Shown one piece after another: positions 53,248 to 64,000 of a stretch of 64,000 bases of DNA. The notes under the pieces were generated by a model. It made no database searches. It saw only the letters and a program-made list of their open reading frames with translations, and was not told where the DNA came from. How positions within the stretch are numbered: the stretch's first letter is position 1; every line of letters begins with the position of its first letter. Source of the stretch: Cladophialophora immunda (taxonomy: Eukaryota; Ascomycota; Eurotiomycetes; Chaetothyriales; Herpotrichiellaceae). Where the stretch lies: NCBI RefSeq assembly GCF_000835495.1, contig NW_015622547.1, positions 3,720,001 through 3,784,000 of the forward strand, read 5' to 3'. Made by a program: the position numbers and the translations under genes.

Positions 53248-56200
53248 GTCATGAACCAGAGAAGGACACTGACATCTTCTGCCAGTAGTTTGAGAGAGTG
53301 CACTATCCAGTGCTACGGAGACAGCAGGCAAAGTCGACTCAAGCAGGACAGGTCAGCCTCGCGCGGCGTGTGGATGGCCATGGCGGAGCCCTTTTTTTGC
53401 CTGAGGGCAGCGTCGAGTCTCGCATATCACTGAGGATCTCAGTGGCTGGTTGGAGAAAAAGCATGGCGACCTAGAGCGGGCAAATGACCTTTGCCTGCGC
53501 TGGGCTGGCTTATCTCGAGATGGCCTTTCAGCAAATCACGTCGCTGCGTTGCCCACGGCTTGGCAGATAAACTGCCGCGGTTACATTCGCGAATCGCTGA
53601 TCTGGATTGGAATACATAACAAGCACAGTCATGGCGCTATAGCTGTGAGGACCAGAACTATCGTTGCCTTCTCGAATGATGCCAGCGCGGAGACGGATAT
53701 GAAATGCTCCTACATCACCCAAGACCCTCTTTTTTCCCTACGAGCGCGGCAGCACCGACGAGGAGAGACGTCTGTGGGAGTGCCTATGCAATGTGGGTGA
53801 GATCAAAAAGGGTTCTCTTGCCCACTTCATCACACATGAACAACGCAATGAGTCAGAGATCTTGTTCGTGCTTTTTGCTGAACAGGGAACTCGCAGGAGA
53901 CCAGGACAGAAACAGTGATATCAGGTACATTTCTTTCTCCATGAGGGACACTCTGTTGGGCGAACCAGCATATGACGGACTCGTGGCACGGAGATTCAGG
54001 CGTCGCCGGTGTTGTTCGTCTCGCTCTTGAAGCAGATCCCACAATATGTGAGCTGTGCACGACTCTGGATTGACTCACATCGGATTTGGTGAAGATGCGT
54101 TACTTGGGGAGAAAAAAGAAGTGCAGAAACCGTGCAGACAAGCGTCCATTAAGCCATCCGCGAACGCTGGTCATCTGGACACGGACTTCAAGGAGCCTTT
54201 TCGATCCTATCAATGCCTGCTGAAAGGTCAGTGCCGGGATCTAACCTGCAAAATCACCATGCAATCCGAGAGTGGCAGATGCATACCGTGGCAGTTGCAA
54301 CAACGTGCCGTATGACAAAACATCTTGCTCAAAGCATTGAGAGTCTGGCCATACACAATATGGCCACGCACTCAAGTTGTATGACGACAGACATCGTGTC
54401 CTCAACAGGCGTCAATTGCCAATCCAAGTCATTCAAGTGTAATTCCTGTTCAGCACAGACAAAAGCCAAGCCCTCCGCCTGAGCGTCGCACAGCACCAGA
54501 CGATTTGACAACCTCGATGGCTATCATTTCCAACCTTGAGCCCATAAATGGCATTTGATAAGCTGTTGGTCTTTCAGTGGGATTCATGGCGTCCGTGACA
54601 GAGAAGGAAGAATTTCCCCAGTTGCTCACATCGAGTAGGACTTGGCGGTCCTGCGTTGGTAGGGGTGCCACTGATCGACACATCTCGCTCTTTTGCACCG
54701 GAGTCATGTTCCAAGCTGCCAACGCCTTGGTCTGCAACAAGAATGTCCGTCTCAGCTTCCTACCGATTCCCGGGTTGCATCTCCACGCCGGACTTTCCAC
54801 CGTCGCAAGGCGCAGTGATGTCTCGGACACCAAAACGAATTTTCATGTGTCCAATCTGCGGCTACTTCTCATGCCCCGAGGACCAGGGAGTCAACTCCGC
54901 TATAGCAACGAAAACAAGGAAGACGCCCATGAAACGAAGCAGGTGACCGGTTTAATCCCAGAGAGATCGCCACCGACGCCCTGTTTATGAAGGGTCATGC
55001 TTGTCTGCTTCGCTGGACAGGCATACCGCCGAGTGGTCCACTATTTCCCCCACAATGTCATGAATCGCAGCTTTTCCGGTAGTGCGCAGACGGAGTGGGT
55101 TGCGTCGAAACTGCTAACGTTGTCGAACTGCATCACGTTGAAGCAAGAATGTTGGGCACAGGCGGGTCAGAGCGGACCAGGCGATCAGTATCCCAGAAGT
55201 CGGCTGTTCCGGCGGTTCTTGAAGTTTCAGTAAGACAAAAGAACTGCAAGAGTTTAACAGACCGAATGGGAGCGTGACACATACCATCCACCGCATGCAG
55301 AGTTACAGGAATGCACGAAACACTTGCAAGGCTCCATTTCTGACCAAAGTACCTTGGTGGATCTAGCCCATGCAGGATCCGATGGTCTAGATTTGGGATG
55401 AAAGAGCACTCTGGGGAGGGGGTTGACCGACGCAGAACGTCGTGTCCATCGGAGACGATGCAACTTAATCTGACCGCTACTTGCCTGGCCTTCGGGTCGC
55501 TTTGCCCACCTGGGCGAGTTGCGCATGATTCATTCTCGGTAGGTTTGAACATTTCTGATTGATTGTCGGAGGCGAGGTGACAGGTTACACAAAGCAAATG
55601 CGTCTCCCTGACCGAGGCCAACCACGGCGATTGCGAGCCGTTTACCCGCTCCGACCCTGTTCCTTTGACTGTGGACGACCAGAACAAGTAATCCCCTCAC
55701 CGGTTGAGGGGTTGGTGACAGGCAGGGAATGTGCTGGCACCAGAGGGAGGATGCGTCGTGCAACCGGTAAGTGACGGTTGTTGCGATGGTTGAAGATACC
55801 ATTATTGCCCAACTCTGCAAGGGAGAAAGAGACGTCAGGTGGCGCCTTGCATATTGAGGATGGGGTTCTTTTCTGAACGAGGCTCTCCGACGCAAGGCGA
55901 GGCACGGAAGTCTCTGTGCGGTCCTTTGTGCAATCCGAAAATCAGATACGACATTGTGCATGCTCTAGGGCCCCTGCCCACAGTCGCCGTAGTCTGCAGG
56001 GTGCATAATCTGAGGAGGATTTTTCTCCGGCATCTTTCATGTGGGCAATTGTACTACCTCGCCACGTAGTGAGGCAGAGCTAGTTTAGCTGCAAGCAATA
56101 TTCCTGTGTCATGACAAAGCCCTTCTGCTCCCAGGTTTTAGGTCTTATTTTTCCGGGGCACGGCGATGATGCCACAACCAGCAGACTTTGTTGTTCTTCC

Positions 56201-57352
56201 AACGGAACTGGCTCTTTTGGGCGAGTGACAGGAGGTGTCATGGCCGAGTGGCAGGACGACGGGCACACGCACACACACATCATGTGCGCAACATTGTACA
56301 GAAAGGGCCACTTGCAGGTGGTTTGATGAGACGCTTCTGGCCTCTCTTGGATGACATGTTGACCCGATCAGTGCTCCCTTTGGGACTTCGAGCAGACAAA
56401 GCTGCAGCACGCCGAGGGCGCGGGGGTTGCTCGTGTCAGAGCCATTCGAACCTATGAAAAGGCTGGGTACCGTTACGCAAAGGACAATTCCCTTCAGCAT
56501 GGTCCCAAAAATAGAGGAATGGGTGGCAGCAGCGGCAAGTAGCTAGAGGCATGACAGAACGGATCCAAGATTTTCCGCGTCATCGATGGTACGAGGTGCT
56601 CGTATGTCATTGATGCCCCATGGATGATGGAATAGGGTAGCTACCTAGGTAAGCGACATGGATCCGGAGCCCACTTGAAGGTGCCCCGGTACCCTGGGTG
56701 GTATGCCTAAGTCGCCGCCTCGCCGCCTGAAACCTTGCATTCTTCCACCCCCCAATCGTTGCCTGGGCTGCCGCGTTTAAGCAGACCTACGAGTACGAGG
56801 AGGTGTGACTCGGACTAACTAAGGTTCAGCAGGTACTTTACCGGCCTGCCTAGCTTTCACCCACCTACCAAGTTACAGGAGGAACCTGCGAATACCTACA
56901 GTAGATGGCTGGTAAGTACTCCGTACTCTGTAAACTTTGAACCATCGTTGACATCTGAACCACAGCTCCGGAAACTCAGGAGAAATTCCATTGGAGAATG
57001 ATCGAGGTGGTCTGTTTCCCAGCTCTTGCCTCATCAATCCTCCGCAACTTTCTTCCACCTGGCTCCTCCTGAGTCCTGGACTGCTGGCGAGTCAGCTTGG
57101 GGGCAGCATCGGTGGAGGCTCCGGTGGCGTCGTTCTGGAAAATGAATCAGGGGCTACGCCAAGTCAAACAGAGCAGCGCTGCGTGAATCTTCCCCGGGGG
57201 ATTGGGGTTCAGCTTCCGCTGAAACTCGCGAATTTCACTTCCCAAAGTCAATTGCGTGAAAGGTTCAGTTCCATCACCCGCCATCACCCACCCATCAACG
57301 TTCGTCGCCCCTCACCCCCCTTCCCCCTCCTCCTCCCTCTTCCGGACCCCTT

Positions 57353-57408
57353 GCTTGCCAGCTTGCCAGCTTGCCAGCTTCCCAGCTTCCCAGCGGCCCA
57401 GCTCGCCA
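57353..57408. repeat. 8-bp imperfect tandem repeat, seven units
   Basis: Units in order: GCTTGCCA three times, GCTTCCCA twice, GCGGCCCA, GCTCGCCA. It lies within a C/T-rich tract about 2.7 kb upstream of the MFS start. Confidence 0.9.
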
Positions 57409-58272
57409 GGACCAGTAGCTAGCTGGCTTCTCCGTTCCCTAGTACCGCGGCCGCTGGCACTTCTCGCTACGTTTGCTCCCCCCCGTTCAGCTGCAATGGT
57501 AGGCCCCAACTCTGTTCTCTAGGGTGAGTGGTGCCCTTCCAATGACACGGTACCGGCTGGTTGCTTGTTCGATTCGAAGTCTGCTAAGCGAACGACAGAA
57601 AGGAGAAGGGTACCCATGCTGCCGTGCTGCTCCCTGCTACTTCTGATCCCTTGTCGCGACGCAACACATCTCATCCAATGTCCATGTTTCTCCGTTGCCC
57701 ATCCCTTGCCTTCTTTTCACTCTCCCTTCACCCTTGACCTATCTTTCACCTGCGCTTTGGCCCAGAATCTGCCTTGGACAGTGCGTCTGCCCTGCCCTGC
57801 CCTGGTCTGGTCAGCGACAGTCGAATCGTCGTAGAATAACTCGTTCACCGGCGAACCTTATGACCCATGTCTGTTTCTTTTTACCCGCCCCCGTGCATTT
57901 GGACATGTCTGACATTTTCCCTTTTTCCCAACCTATCCCAGTCCACTCCCCCTCTCCATCGTTTAGAGAACGAAGGAGAAAACTGGCCCGCTCATCTTCC
58001 GGATCCTTTGGCCGCCTTTGTTTCTCCAGGTCTTTTTGTCAAAGACGTCGAGTCATTTTTGCATCTCTCCCCGCTGCTGTGCGTCGCCAGTCTCAAGACA
58101 TCTTCCCGTGTTGGCTGCTGGCCCGAGCCCCCCCCAGAGAGGCCACCAGAACCCATTAAACCATCATCGTCATCATGGAATTCGGGTACAAGTACAGCAG
58201 GTGGGGCAACGTCGAGCGCAGTCACATTACCCTACCGACTCGAAAAGCTTTGATTGGAAAAGCGAGACGACG

Positions 58273-58283
58273 CCCCCCCCCCC
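58273..58283. repeat. Homopolymer run of 11 C
   Basis: Eleven consecutive C in the gene-poor region; a likely site of sequencing error or length variation. Confidence 0.85.
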
Positions 58284-60106
58284 ATCTACCCGCTCCTGTA
58301 CGACGGTTACTTGCCAACTCCTGAGAGCTGACCCCAGTCTATGACATGTCCTGCTCTGTACGCTTCACTCTAAAACCCCACGGCAGTACTGTTCGATCGC
58401 CAATCACCGGCCCAGCACACCCTGACACCTCTGGCCTTCCCTTACAGCCGAGTCTGGATCGATTTATCCACGAATCCGTCGGGCATGACCGCCTTTTTCA
58501 CCGCCTCTGTATCCCACGTCGCCAAAAGGTTCGATTGGTGAGAAAACAAGGAAACCCGATGACTCAAAGGTTCAGAGTCCAGTATAACGATGGGACTTGG
58601 ATCAGGCCTGGACGGCACGTTGGTCACGAGGTGCATTGAAACGAGAAGGATGACATGCTGCTGATGCAGCAGTACCCAAGCGGTGGCGCCTCCTCGTCAC
58701 ATAAATCGGTACAGGGCACTGGAGCCTGCGCAGGATTCCCAGCCGGCTTGTTCGCCACTGGGCGAGCGAACAAGCAAAAGCTTCTGGGGCAGTCTAGCGT
58801 CCAGCCCAGTGCTAGGCGAGTGGTCGAAGTGCCAGCGCTAGAGGTAATATACTCTTCGGTAAGCAGGCTCCCCGGCCTCCGGAAGACCAGGACTTGGTTC
58901 CTAGCTGGCTCACTTCGGTCCACTCAAGCTCTGGTCAGGGGTAAATTCCACTCTGGCAGAGTGAGGCCCATGCATATCGATCCTCCGAATCACCAGGCCC
59001 CGAAGGTACCGTTGTCGCGGTTCCTGGGCTCAGATGCGCTTTTATTTCTACTGGCCTGGTACATGATGCCGAAATTTTCCTGGATCAACGCCCGGCTCCG
59101 CCGCTCAACTGGCTGCATGCTGAACGAGTACTCCGTATCGACACTGGGGGGCGGCCTTCTCTGAACGCCCCCCTTGCCCACATCACCCAAGCCTGTTTGC
59201 TTTTCCGCCTTCCTTTTTCTCCCCTCCAAAACGACCTGAGCTTGGCTGAGCCTTTTGGCCTCCCTGTTACGATGCCAAACCTGGGTCCACACCGCCACCG
59301 TCGCATGGCAGCCCTGAAACCCACTTTCTGGAGCCCAAACGGCAGAGCAAAGCCAAAAGAGCCCAAGGAGAGCAGCTTCTGGCCTTTCTTTTTTTCTCCA
59401 TTTTTCGACCACCCGGGCCTTGACCCCATTCAGTGCCGTTCCCCCTCCAGTGTCCACCTGGCCAGGATCTAACAACATCCCACCTGGGCAAAGGTCGCAG
59501 CTTCCCCGAGTATCACGCACCACTTCCCGGCCCTTCCTGACTTTCAACCCGAGTTGCCCAACTCGCTCGAACCGTCCGATTTGAAGAAGCATCATCTCCC
59601 ACCCCAGTCAATGCGGGCATTTTATTTCGGGTGACTACAAACTGGTCTGACGGCACGTACGGCTCAGGCTCTAGCGCTCTGACTGGAGCTGCCCAACACC
59701 GCCTTCTGTGGACAACCGGGCGCGGATGTCAGAGACTTTTGCTCTGATTACCTTTTCCTTTCCGCAATCCCTCGTCCGTGTAACCGTGGCTGTCGGGTGG
59801 CCACTGGCTTTGCGCAAAAATGTCTCCATCGCAAATTCCTGCTCGCTGCCGCGTTCTGTGCTGTGCCAACTGCTCCAGGCAGTCCACCGCCTCTTCCACG
59901 CGGCGGCGGATGCACCATTCCGCCAGAAAAGAAAGATGAGGGTGCCCCGCCCGCCCTGTCTATCGTCTGCTCGATCCTTTGTCTCCTGGAAATTTCCCTT
60001 CCCTTATTATGACCGCCCTCCTCGCGCCGTTTGCTAGATGACCCTCTTCTTTGTTCACCTCCCTTCCCGCCCTCACGCGACCGAGTCCTTTTATTCCTTG
60101 GTGACG

Positions 60107-61945
60107 ATGCCGAACCCTCTCACCAAGCTGTTCCCGAGTCAACGCGGGCCCAAACAGGTCGACAGTGGTTTTCCGTACAGACAATTGGGCGTCCTGGGTA
60201 CGTCATCTCGCAGGCTCTCCCAAATTGGCAAGCTGTTGCGAATCACTAACTCGTCCGACAGCAATATGTCGCCTATGCGAACCAATCGCCTTTATGTCAA
60301 TATTTCCCTATGCATATCGTATGATTGAATCGTTCAACATCACCCGAGATGAATCACAGATCTCGGTGTATGCAGGAATGCTCATTACGGCCTTCGCCTT
60401 TGCCGAGTTTTGTTCCGGAATCATTTGGGGCCAACTTAGCGACCACGTCGGTCGCAAACCCGTCTTGATAATGGGTCTTGCAGGGACTGCCTTGAGCATG
60501 ATATGCTTTGGGTTTGCGCCGAATTTGCCGCTTGCCATAGTTGCCAGAGCCATCGGCGGGGTCCTGAACGGCAACGTGGGAGTGCTGCAGACCACTGTAG
60601 CAGAGCTCGTGACGAAAAAGGAGCATCAGCCTCGCGCGTATTCCATCATGCCAGTGGTCTGGAGTATTGGCTCCATCATCGGTCCCTCCATAGGCGGGGC
60701 TTTGGCCATGCCATGTGAATCGCTTGGATTTCGCCGAGGCGGTCTGTTCGACAAATTCCCTTTCTTGTTACCCAACCTTGTCTGCGTTGCAGTGCTCCTC
60801 TGCGGTATTGCTGTTGGTATTCTGTTCCTCGAAGAAACACATGTCGGGGATAAGGGTTACCGTGACATCGGCCCTGTGTTGCTCATGCTGATCCTCCAAC
60901 GGCTCGAGTTTTTGAAAATGTTTTCACCACGGCGCATTAAAGCTTGGTTTGCCCCCAGAAATCAGACGGATCCCTTTGATCATTGCGATCCACCCCCGGG
61001 TTACCGGAGTACGGAAAGCTCGCCGTTGCTGCGCTCAACGAAAGAGGTGGACTTGGAGATGTCGCTCGAGAAAGAAATGCGCAGCCCGGCCAGACCCTTC
61101 AGTAGGCAGGTGAAAGTGATCATCTTTGCCTATGCGATCCTAGCTTAGTATGTGCCATCTTCCCTCTCCCTGGCCCTCTGACTCTGGCTGACATGTTTTG
61201 CAGCCACAGCGTTTCATTTGACGCCTTGATGCCCACCTTTCTCAGCGAAGAACGCATGCAGTCGAAGCCCGTTCTTCCGTTCCGATTCTCGGGAGGCTTC
61301 GGCATGAACACCCGAGCTATCGGTTTCATGATGGCGGTTCAGGGCGTCTATTCGATCTTTGCGCAATTTTTCATCTTCCCCTACATGGCGCGACGCTTTG
61401 GTCCTCTCAATGCGTCTCGGATAGCGTTGACTATCTGGCCTTTGCTGTACTTTGCGGTGCCATATTTGGTGCTTGTTCCGGAACACTTGCAGAAAACGGG
61501 CATCTATGCCGCTCTTCTGACCAAAATCACGTTTCAAGCGATATCATTTCCCTCGAATGCAATTCTCCTTGCTAATGCCGTTTACTCCAAGAAAGTACTA
61601 GGAAGAGTCAATGGCACTGCTGCGTCGATGGCGTGCTTGGCTCGTGCCTTTGGGCCCGTTGTGACGGGCTTGGTACACACAGCTGGACTGAAACTTGGTT
61701 GCAGCGGTTTGGCGTGGTGGGCAGGCGGACTTGTCTGCGCCGCTGGAGCTCTGGAAAGCTTCTGGATGGAAGATCCCGATGGACGCCCGGATCGTCCTTC
61801 GAGCGAAGGAGAAGAACGCACCTGCGAGCCGTTAATGCACCCTTCTGTGGTTGACGGAGGTGACGACTGCGTCTCACCTCGCAATGAGCGGTTGGCTTTC
61901 ATCGACGACCTGGATCTTACCGAGACCAATCCAGAGAAGGCATGA
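60107..61945 (+). CDS. MFS transporter, DHA1 family (Ycr023c/zinc-induced-facilitator-like)
   Basis: Membrane transporter with an unknown substrate. Three exons: 60107-60197, 60262-61147 and 61204-61945 (introns 64 and 56 bp, with CACTAAC and GCTGAC branch points), 572 residues. The short first exon codes the cytosolic N-terminus, MPNPLTKLFPSQRGPKQ, and span 1 begins at the junction (LGVLGAICRLCEPIAFMSIF). Motif A is WGQLSDHVGRKPVLIMG, and PSIGGALAMP follows in span 5. A long cytosolic loop of about 120 residues (about 225-325, with FAPRNQTDPFDHCDPP) separates the two six-span halves, which is usual for this plant-ZIF1/yeast-YCR023C-like group. The C-terminal tail is acidic. Intron 2 removes an in-frame stop directly after ILA. 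The gene has a very long upstream region. Confidence 0.92.
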
Positions 61946-62903
61946 CCCGACGACTTCACAAACAGCAGGACTGCTTGGAATATTCTGTTTCACACATGGT
62001 TGGGAATTCGGCAACCTCTTCGGTCACCCACTGTCAGCACCTCGTCTTGGATGCTAGCGTTCAACATCTGGAGGCTGATCGACTACCGCCGGCTTCTCGC
62101 TCGAAATGTGCGAAATCTCCTTTTTCCTACTGATGACCTGGATTTACGGTAACAAAAAGACTGGCTTTCAATGCGGCGCGAGCTGCGACACCTATAACAT
62201 GGAATCAATTAGAGATCTCTGGACGGCGAAGGAATCGATGGGGATTGTTGGGAAGACGTTTTGTTTGGGACGGCGCGTTTGCTCTTCTGCGTTTTGCACC
62301 TATGCAGTGCTCTCGGTTTTGTTATTGTTTGTGCTTTGTTTTGTACTCTCGTTTCCATCACTCGAAAAAATACTGGGAGGTCTTTTGTCCAAGATACCTT
62401 GCGGGCTTTCGCCTGGCAACTTGAAATGTCTGTCTTTATCGATTGGGGGGGCGTCGCGAAGTGGCTTGGTGGCAGCTCTCGCAATCTGTGTGTGTAACTA
62501 TAGCTTGTACGTTAGGAGAAATGAGATAGGAGCGAGTGAGTCGGAATGACGACCGCCGAACGAGATGAAGTGATTAGAGTCCTCGAGTCAAGTAATGATT
62601 GTCGGCGTCGTTGATGATGTGCTCCTCCCAGTGCGGGACATGCTCTACCCTCTGCTGATGGCTCGATATATTGATGCTATGGGCGATGTTTTCTAAGCCT
62701 CATCTCAACCTCGGCGACGATGGGCGAATTCGCGGGAATCGCCTCGGCGCTTGGCGGCGTCTTTCGGCGACGGCGCCGTCAACCGTCAACCGCAACCATC
62801 AACCATCAACCTCCCCAACTGCCATTTCTCAATTGCTTCACTCTTCGTCTATTGCCCGCCCTCTTTGCGTCTCTCTCCTACAGTACCACAACTCGACCTC
62901 AAC
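61946..62903. other. Intergenic region between the MFS and CoA-transferase genes
   Basis: Contains the MFS 3' UTR and the promoter of the next gene. A 147-codon plus-strand frame at 62106-62549 has a hydrophobic patch but no recognisable family, and I do not call it. Confidence 0.55.
62777..62811. repeat. 7-bp tandem repeat upstream of the CoA-transferase gene
   Basis: Five units of the type CGTCAAC or CATCAAC (the middle one shortened to CGCAAC) in tandem, about 95-125 bp before the ATG at 62904. It could be part of the 5' leader or promoter. Confidence 0.8.
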
Positions 62904-63996
62904 ATGGCCCCCAGCAGAGCTCTTCGACGAGCCTTAGCCGGCAACCATGGATGCACCCACCTGGTTCGGGCACAACCCGAGATGTCGTTTAGGCCGCGGA
63001 GGCGTTTCGCGTCGGTCACGGATTCGTCAACGAGCACAAAGACTGGCAAGATAGCACCGCTGGAGGGGGTTCGCGTGCTGGACATGACACGAGTATTGGC
63101 TGGCGTGAGTACCTGTTTGTCCCTCCCCGCACTTGAGCAGTTGGCGCCCTGGCAAGGAGTCTAGAGGTTATGTATTGTCGGGATACAACGAACTGTGTCA
63201 GCGTGGATCAAAGACTGACTGGCTGGACATTTGAGAACTTTGCAGCCTTATTGTACGCAAATCCTGGGCGATTTAGGGTAGGTACGCGTTATGTCACCCT
63301 GGGTCCTCAAACCACGCTTCCCAACGCCTCCCCGCGAGAATCCAAATGTCTGCCCTGCTTCCGGCATGGTACATTGACTGACAGAGTTCTCCAACCTCCT
63401 CCAGTGCAGAAATCATCAAGATCGAGCATCCCACCCGAGGCGACGATACGAGAGCCTGGGGTCCGCCGTACGCAAAGTATAAAGGAGATGGTAATTAAGC
63501 TCAGCCGGCACGAAAGCAATCCGACGCTTTCAAAGCCAACGCAAGAAATGCTCAACTGACTCGGATTTGTCTGATACAGCGGCTACGAAAGGCGGCAAGC
63601 CTGGAGAGAGTGCATATTTCATCGGTGTGAGTGCCTCAATCATCATTACGCCTCTTACCATTGTGATTTTCTTCCGGCCGCGGAGTACTGACACTAAAGG
63701 GCGTTGCTGGTCTCAGGTCAATCGCAACAAGAAATCGGTCGGACTCTCCTTCCAGCACCCGGAAGGCATCAAAATCTTGCACGAGTTGGCCAAGACGTCG
63801 GATGTGTTGGTGGAAAATTACATTCCAGGTGTGTCCGCTGTACTTTTGCAAACAACCGGGAACAAATGTTGAAAAACATTGATTGAGACTGCCCTTCCTG
63901 CTTGGGCGCCTTGAGCTAACCACTGCGTGCGGCACTGTTAGGAGCGTTGAAAAAGTACAAGCTAGACTACGAGTCAATGCGGAAGATCAATCCTCG
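62904..63996 (+). CDS. Class III CoA-transferase (CaiB/BaiF; SUGCT-like), mitochondrial, 5' part
   Basis: Moves CoA between carboxylic acids; the mammalian relative SUGCT acts on glutarate in mitochondria. Six exons are visible: 62904-63104, 63246-63277, 63405-63490, 63580-63626, 63717-63828 and 63942-63996, with the last ending at a probable donor (CG|GTGA) at the window edge. About 178 residues are coded so far. The N-terminus has Arg-rich, acid-poor sequence (SRALRRALAG, RPRRRFASV) like a mitochondrial presequence, then APLEGVRVLDMTRVLAG, PYCTQILGDLGAEIIKIEHP, TRAWGPPYAKY, AYFIGVNRNKKSVGLSF and VLVENYIPGALKKYKLDY, all hallmarks of the family. The second exon is only 32 nt. Introns (141, 127, 89, 90 and 113 bp) are longer than in most of the window. 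The catalytic Asp lies beyond the edge. Confidence 0.9.
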
Positions 63997-64000
63997 GTGA

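Larger units (their letters stand above)
53248..60106. other. 6.9-kb gene-poor divergent intergenic region
   Basis: Between the start codons of the Ppr1-like regulator (minus) and an MFS transporter (plus). I examined the longer open frames (for example 54577-54990, 55133-55687, 57695-58159 and 58990-59595); none has a recognisable domain, and none joins to another through convincing splice sites. The right half (57.2-60.1 kb) has many C/T-rich tracts on the plus strand, an 8-bp tandem repeat and an 11-C run, as in long fungal promoters or leaders. No tRNA or other RNA gene was recognised. A long leader, non-coding transcripts or a fast-evolving gene may be hidden here. Confidence 0.5.

Noticed and set aside
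57560..57590. GTTCGATTCGAAG, B-box-like sequence
   Set aside because: No cloverleaf can be built upstream; it is a short chance palindrome.
58990..59595. 201-codon minus-strand frame in the gene-poor region
   Set aside because: Arg/Gly/Trp-rich reading of the C/T-rich tract; overlaps other equally long frames; no domain or splice partner.
62106..62549. 147-codon plus-strand frame with a hydrophobic patch after the MFS gene
   Set aside because: No homology recognised, placed in the expected 3' UTR and promoter zone, and unusual Cys/Ser/Leu composition.

Overview
The window is nuclear DNA of a filamentous ascomycete (Pezizomycotina), most likely Eurotiomycetes; a black-yeast-like (Chaetothyriales) genome would fit but cannot be fixed from one window. 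Reasons: genes with several short introns (mostly 50-90 bp) carrying GTRAGT donors and CTAAC/CTGAC branch points, Zn2Cys6 and C2H2 regulators with long fungal C-terminal regions, CYP504-type P450, typical fungal Rat1, Uso1, Dgk1 and Spb4, a dispersed single 5S rRNA gene and an intron-containing tRNA gene. I support 22 protein genes, one tRNA gene and one 5S rRNA gene.

Layout. 1-14.1 kb is mainly housekeeping: cytosolic isoleucyl-tRNA synthetase (5' part), a beta-hydroxyacid dehydrogenase, the Golgi tether USO1, a 4CL-like acyl-CoA ligase, the nuclear exonuclease RAT1, and tRNA-Arg(CCG). 14.7-23.2 kb holds a CYP504-type P450, a D-2-hydroxyacid dehydrogenase, a zinc alcohol dehydrogenase and a C2H2 regulator, arranged in two divergent pairs; together they could form a small aromatic or phenylalanine catabolism group. 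23.6-31.8 kb has mitochondrial seryl-tRNA synthetase, a secreted epoxide-hydrolase-like protein, an extended SDR reductase and a Zn2Cys6 regulator. 32.6-41.4 kb, all on the minus strand apart from the plus-strand 5S gene, has a mitochondrial-looking class II aldolase, the CTP-dependent diacylglycerol kinase DGK1, a diverged 5S rRNA gene, a fructosamine-kinase-like protein and an alpha/beta hydrolase. 42.5-49.3 kb has an orphan Cys-rich protein, a DHA1-type MFS transporter, a tartrate/D-malate-type decarboxylating dehydrogenase and the ribosome-assembly helicase SPB4. 50.1-53.2 kb is a large Ppr1-like Zn2Cys6 regulator. A gene-poor stretch of about 6.9 kb follows, then a second MFS transporter and the 5' part of a mitochondrial class III CoA-transferase that runs off the window.

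Most notable is the 5S rRNA gene at 38.07-38.19 kb. Its loops match known 5S sequence, but helices I, II, IV and V differ from the usual filamentous-fungal sequence by paired changes that keep every helix intact, and it has an upstream TATA-like element and a T-run terminator. It looks like a structurally maintained 5S variant rather than a decayed copy. I found no mobile element, CRISPR array or toxin gene.
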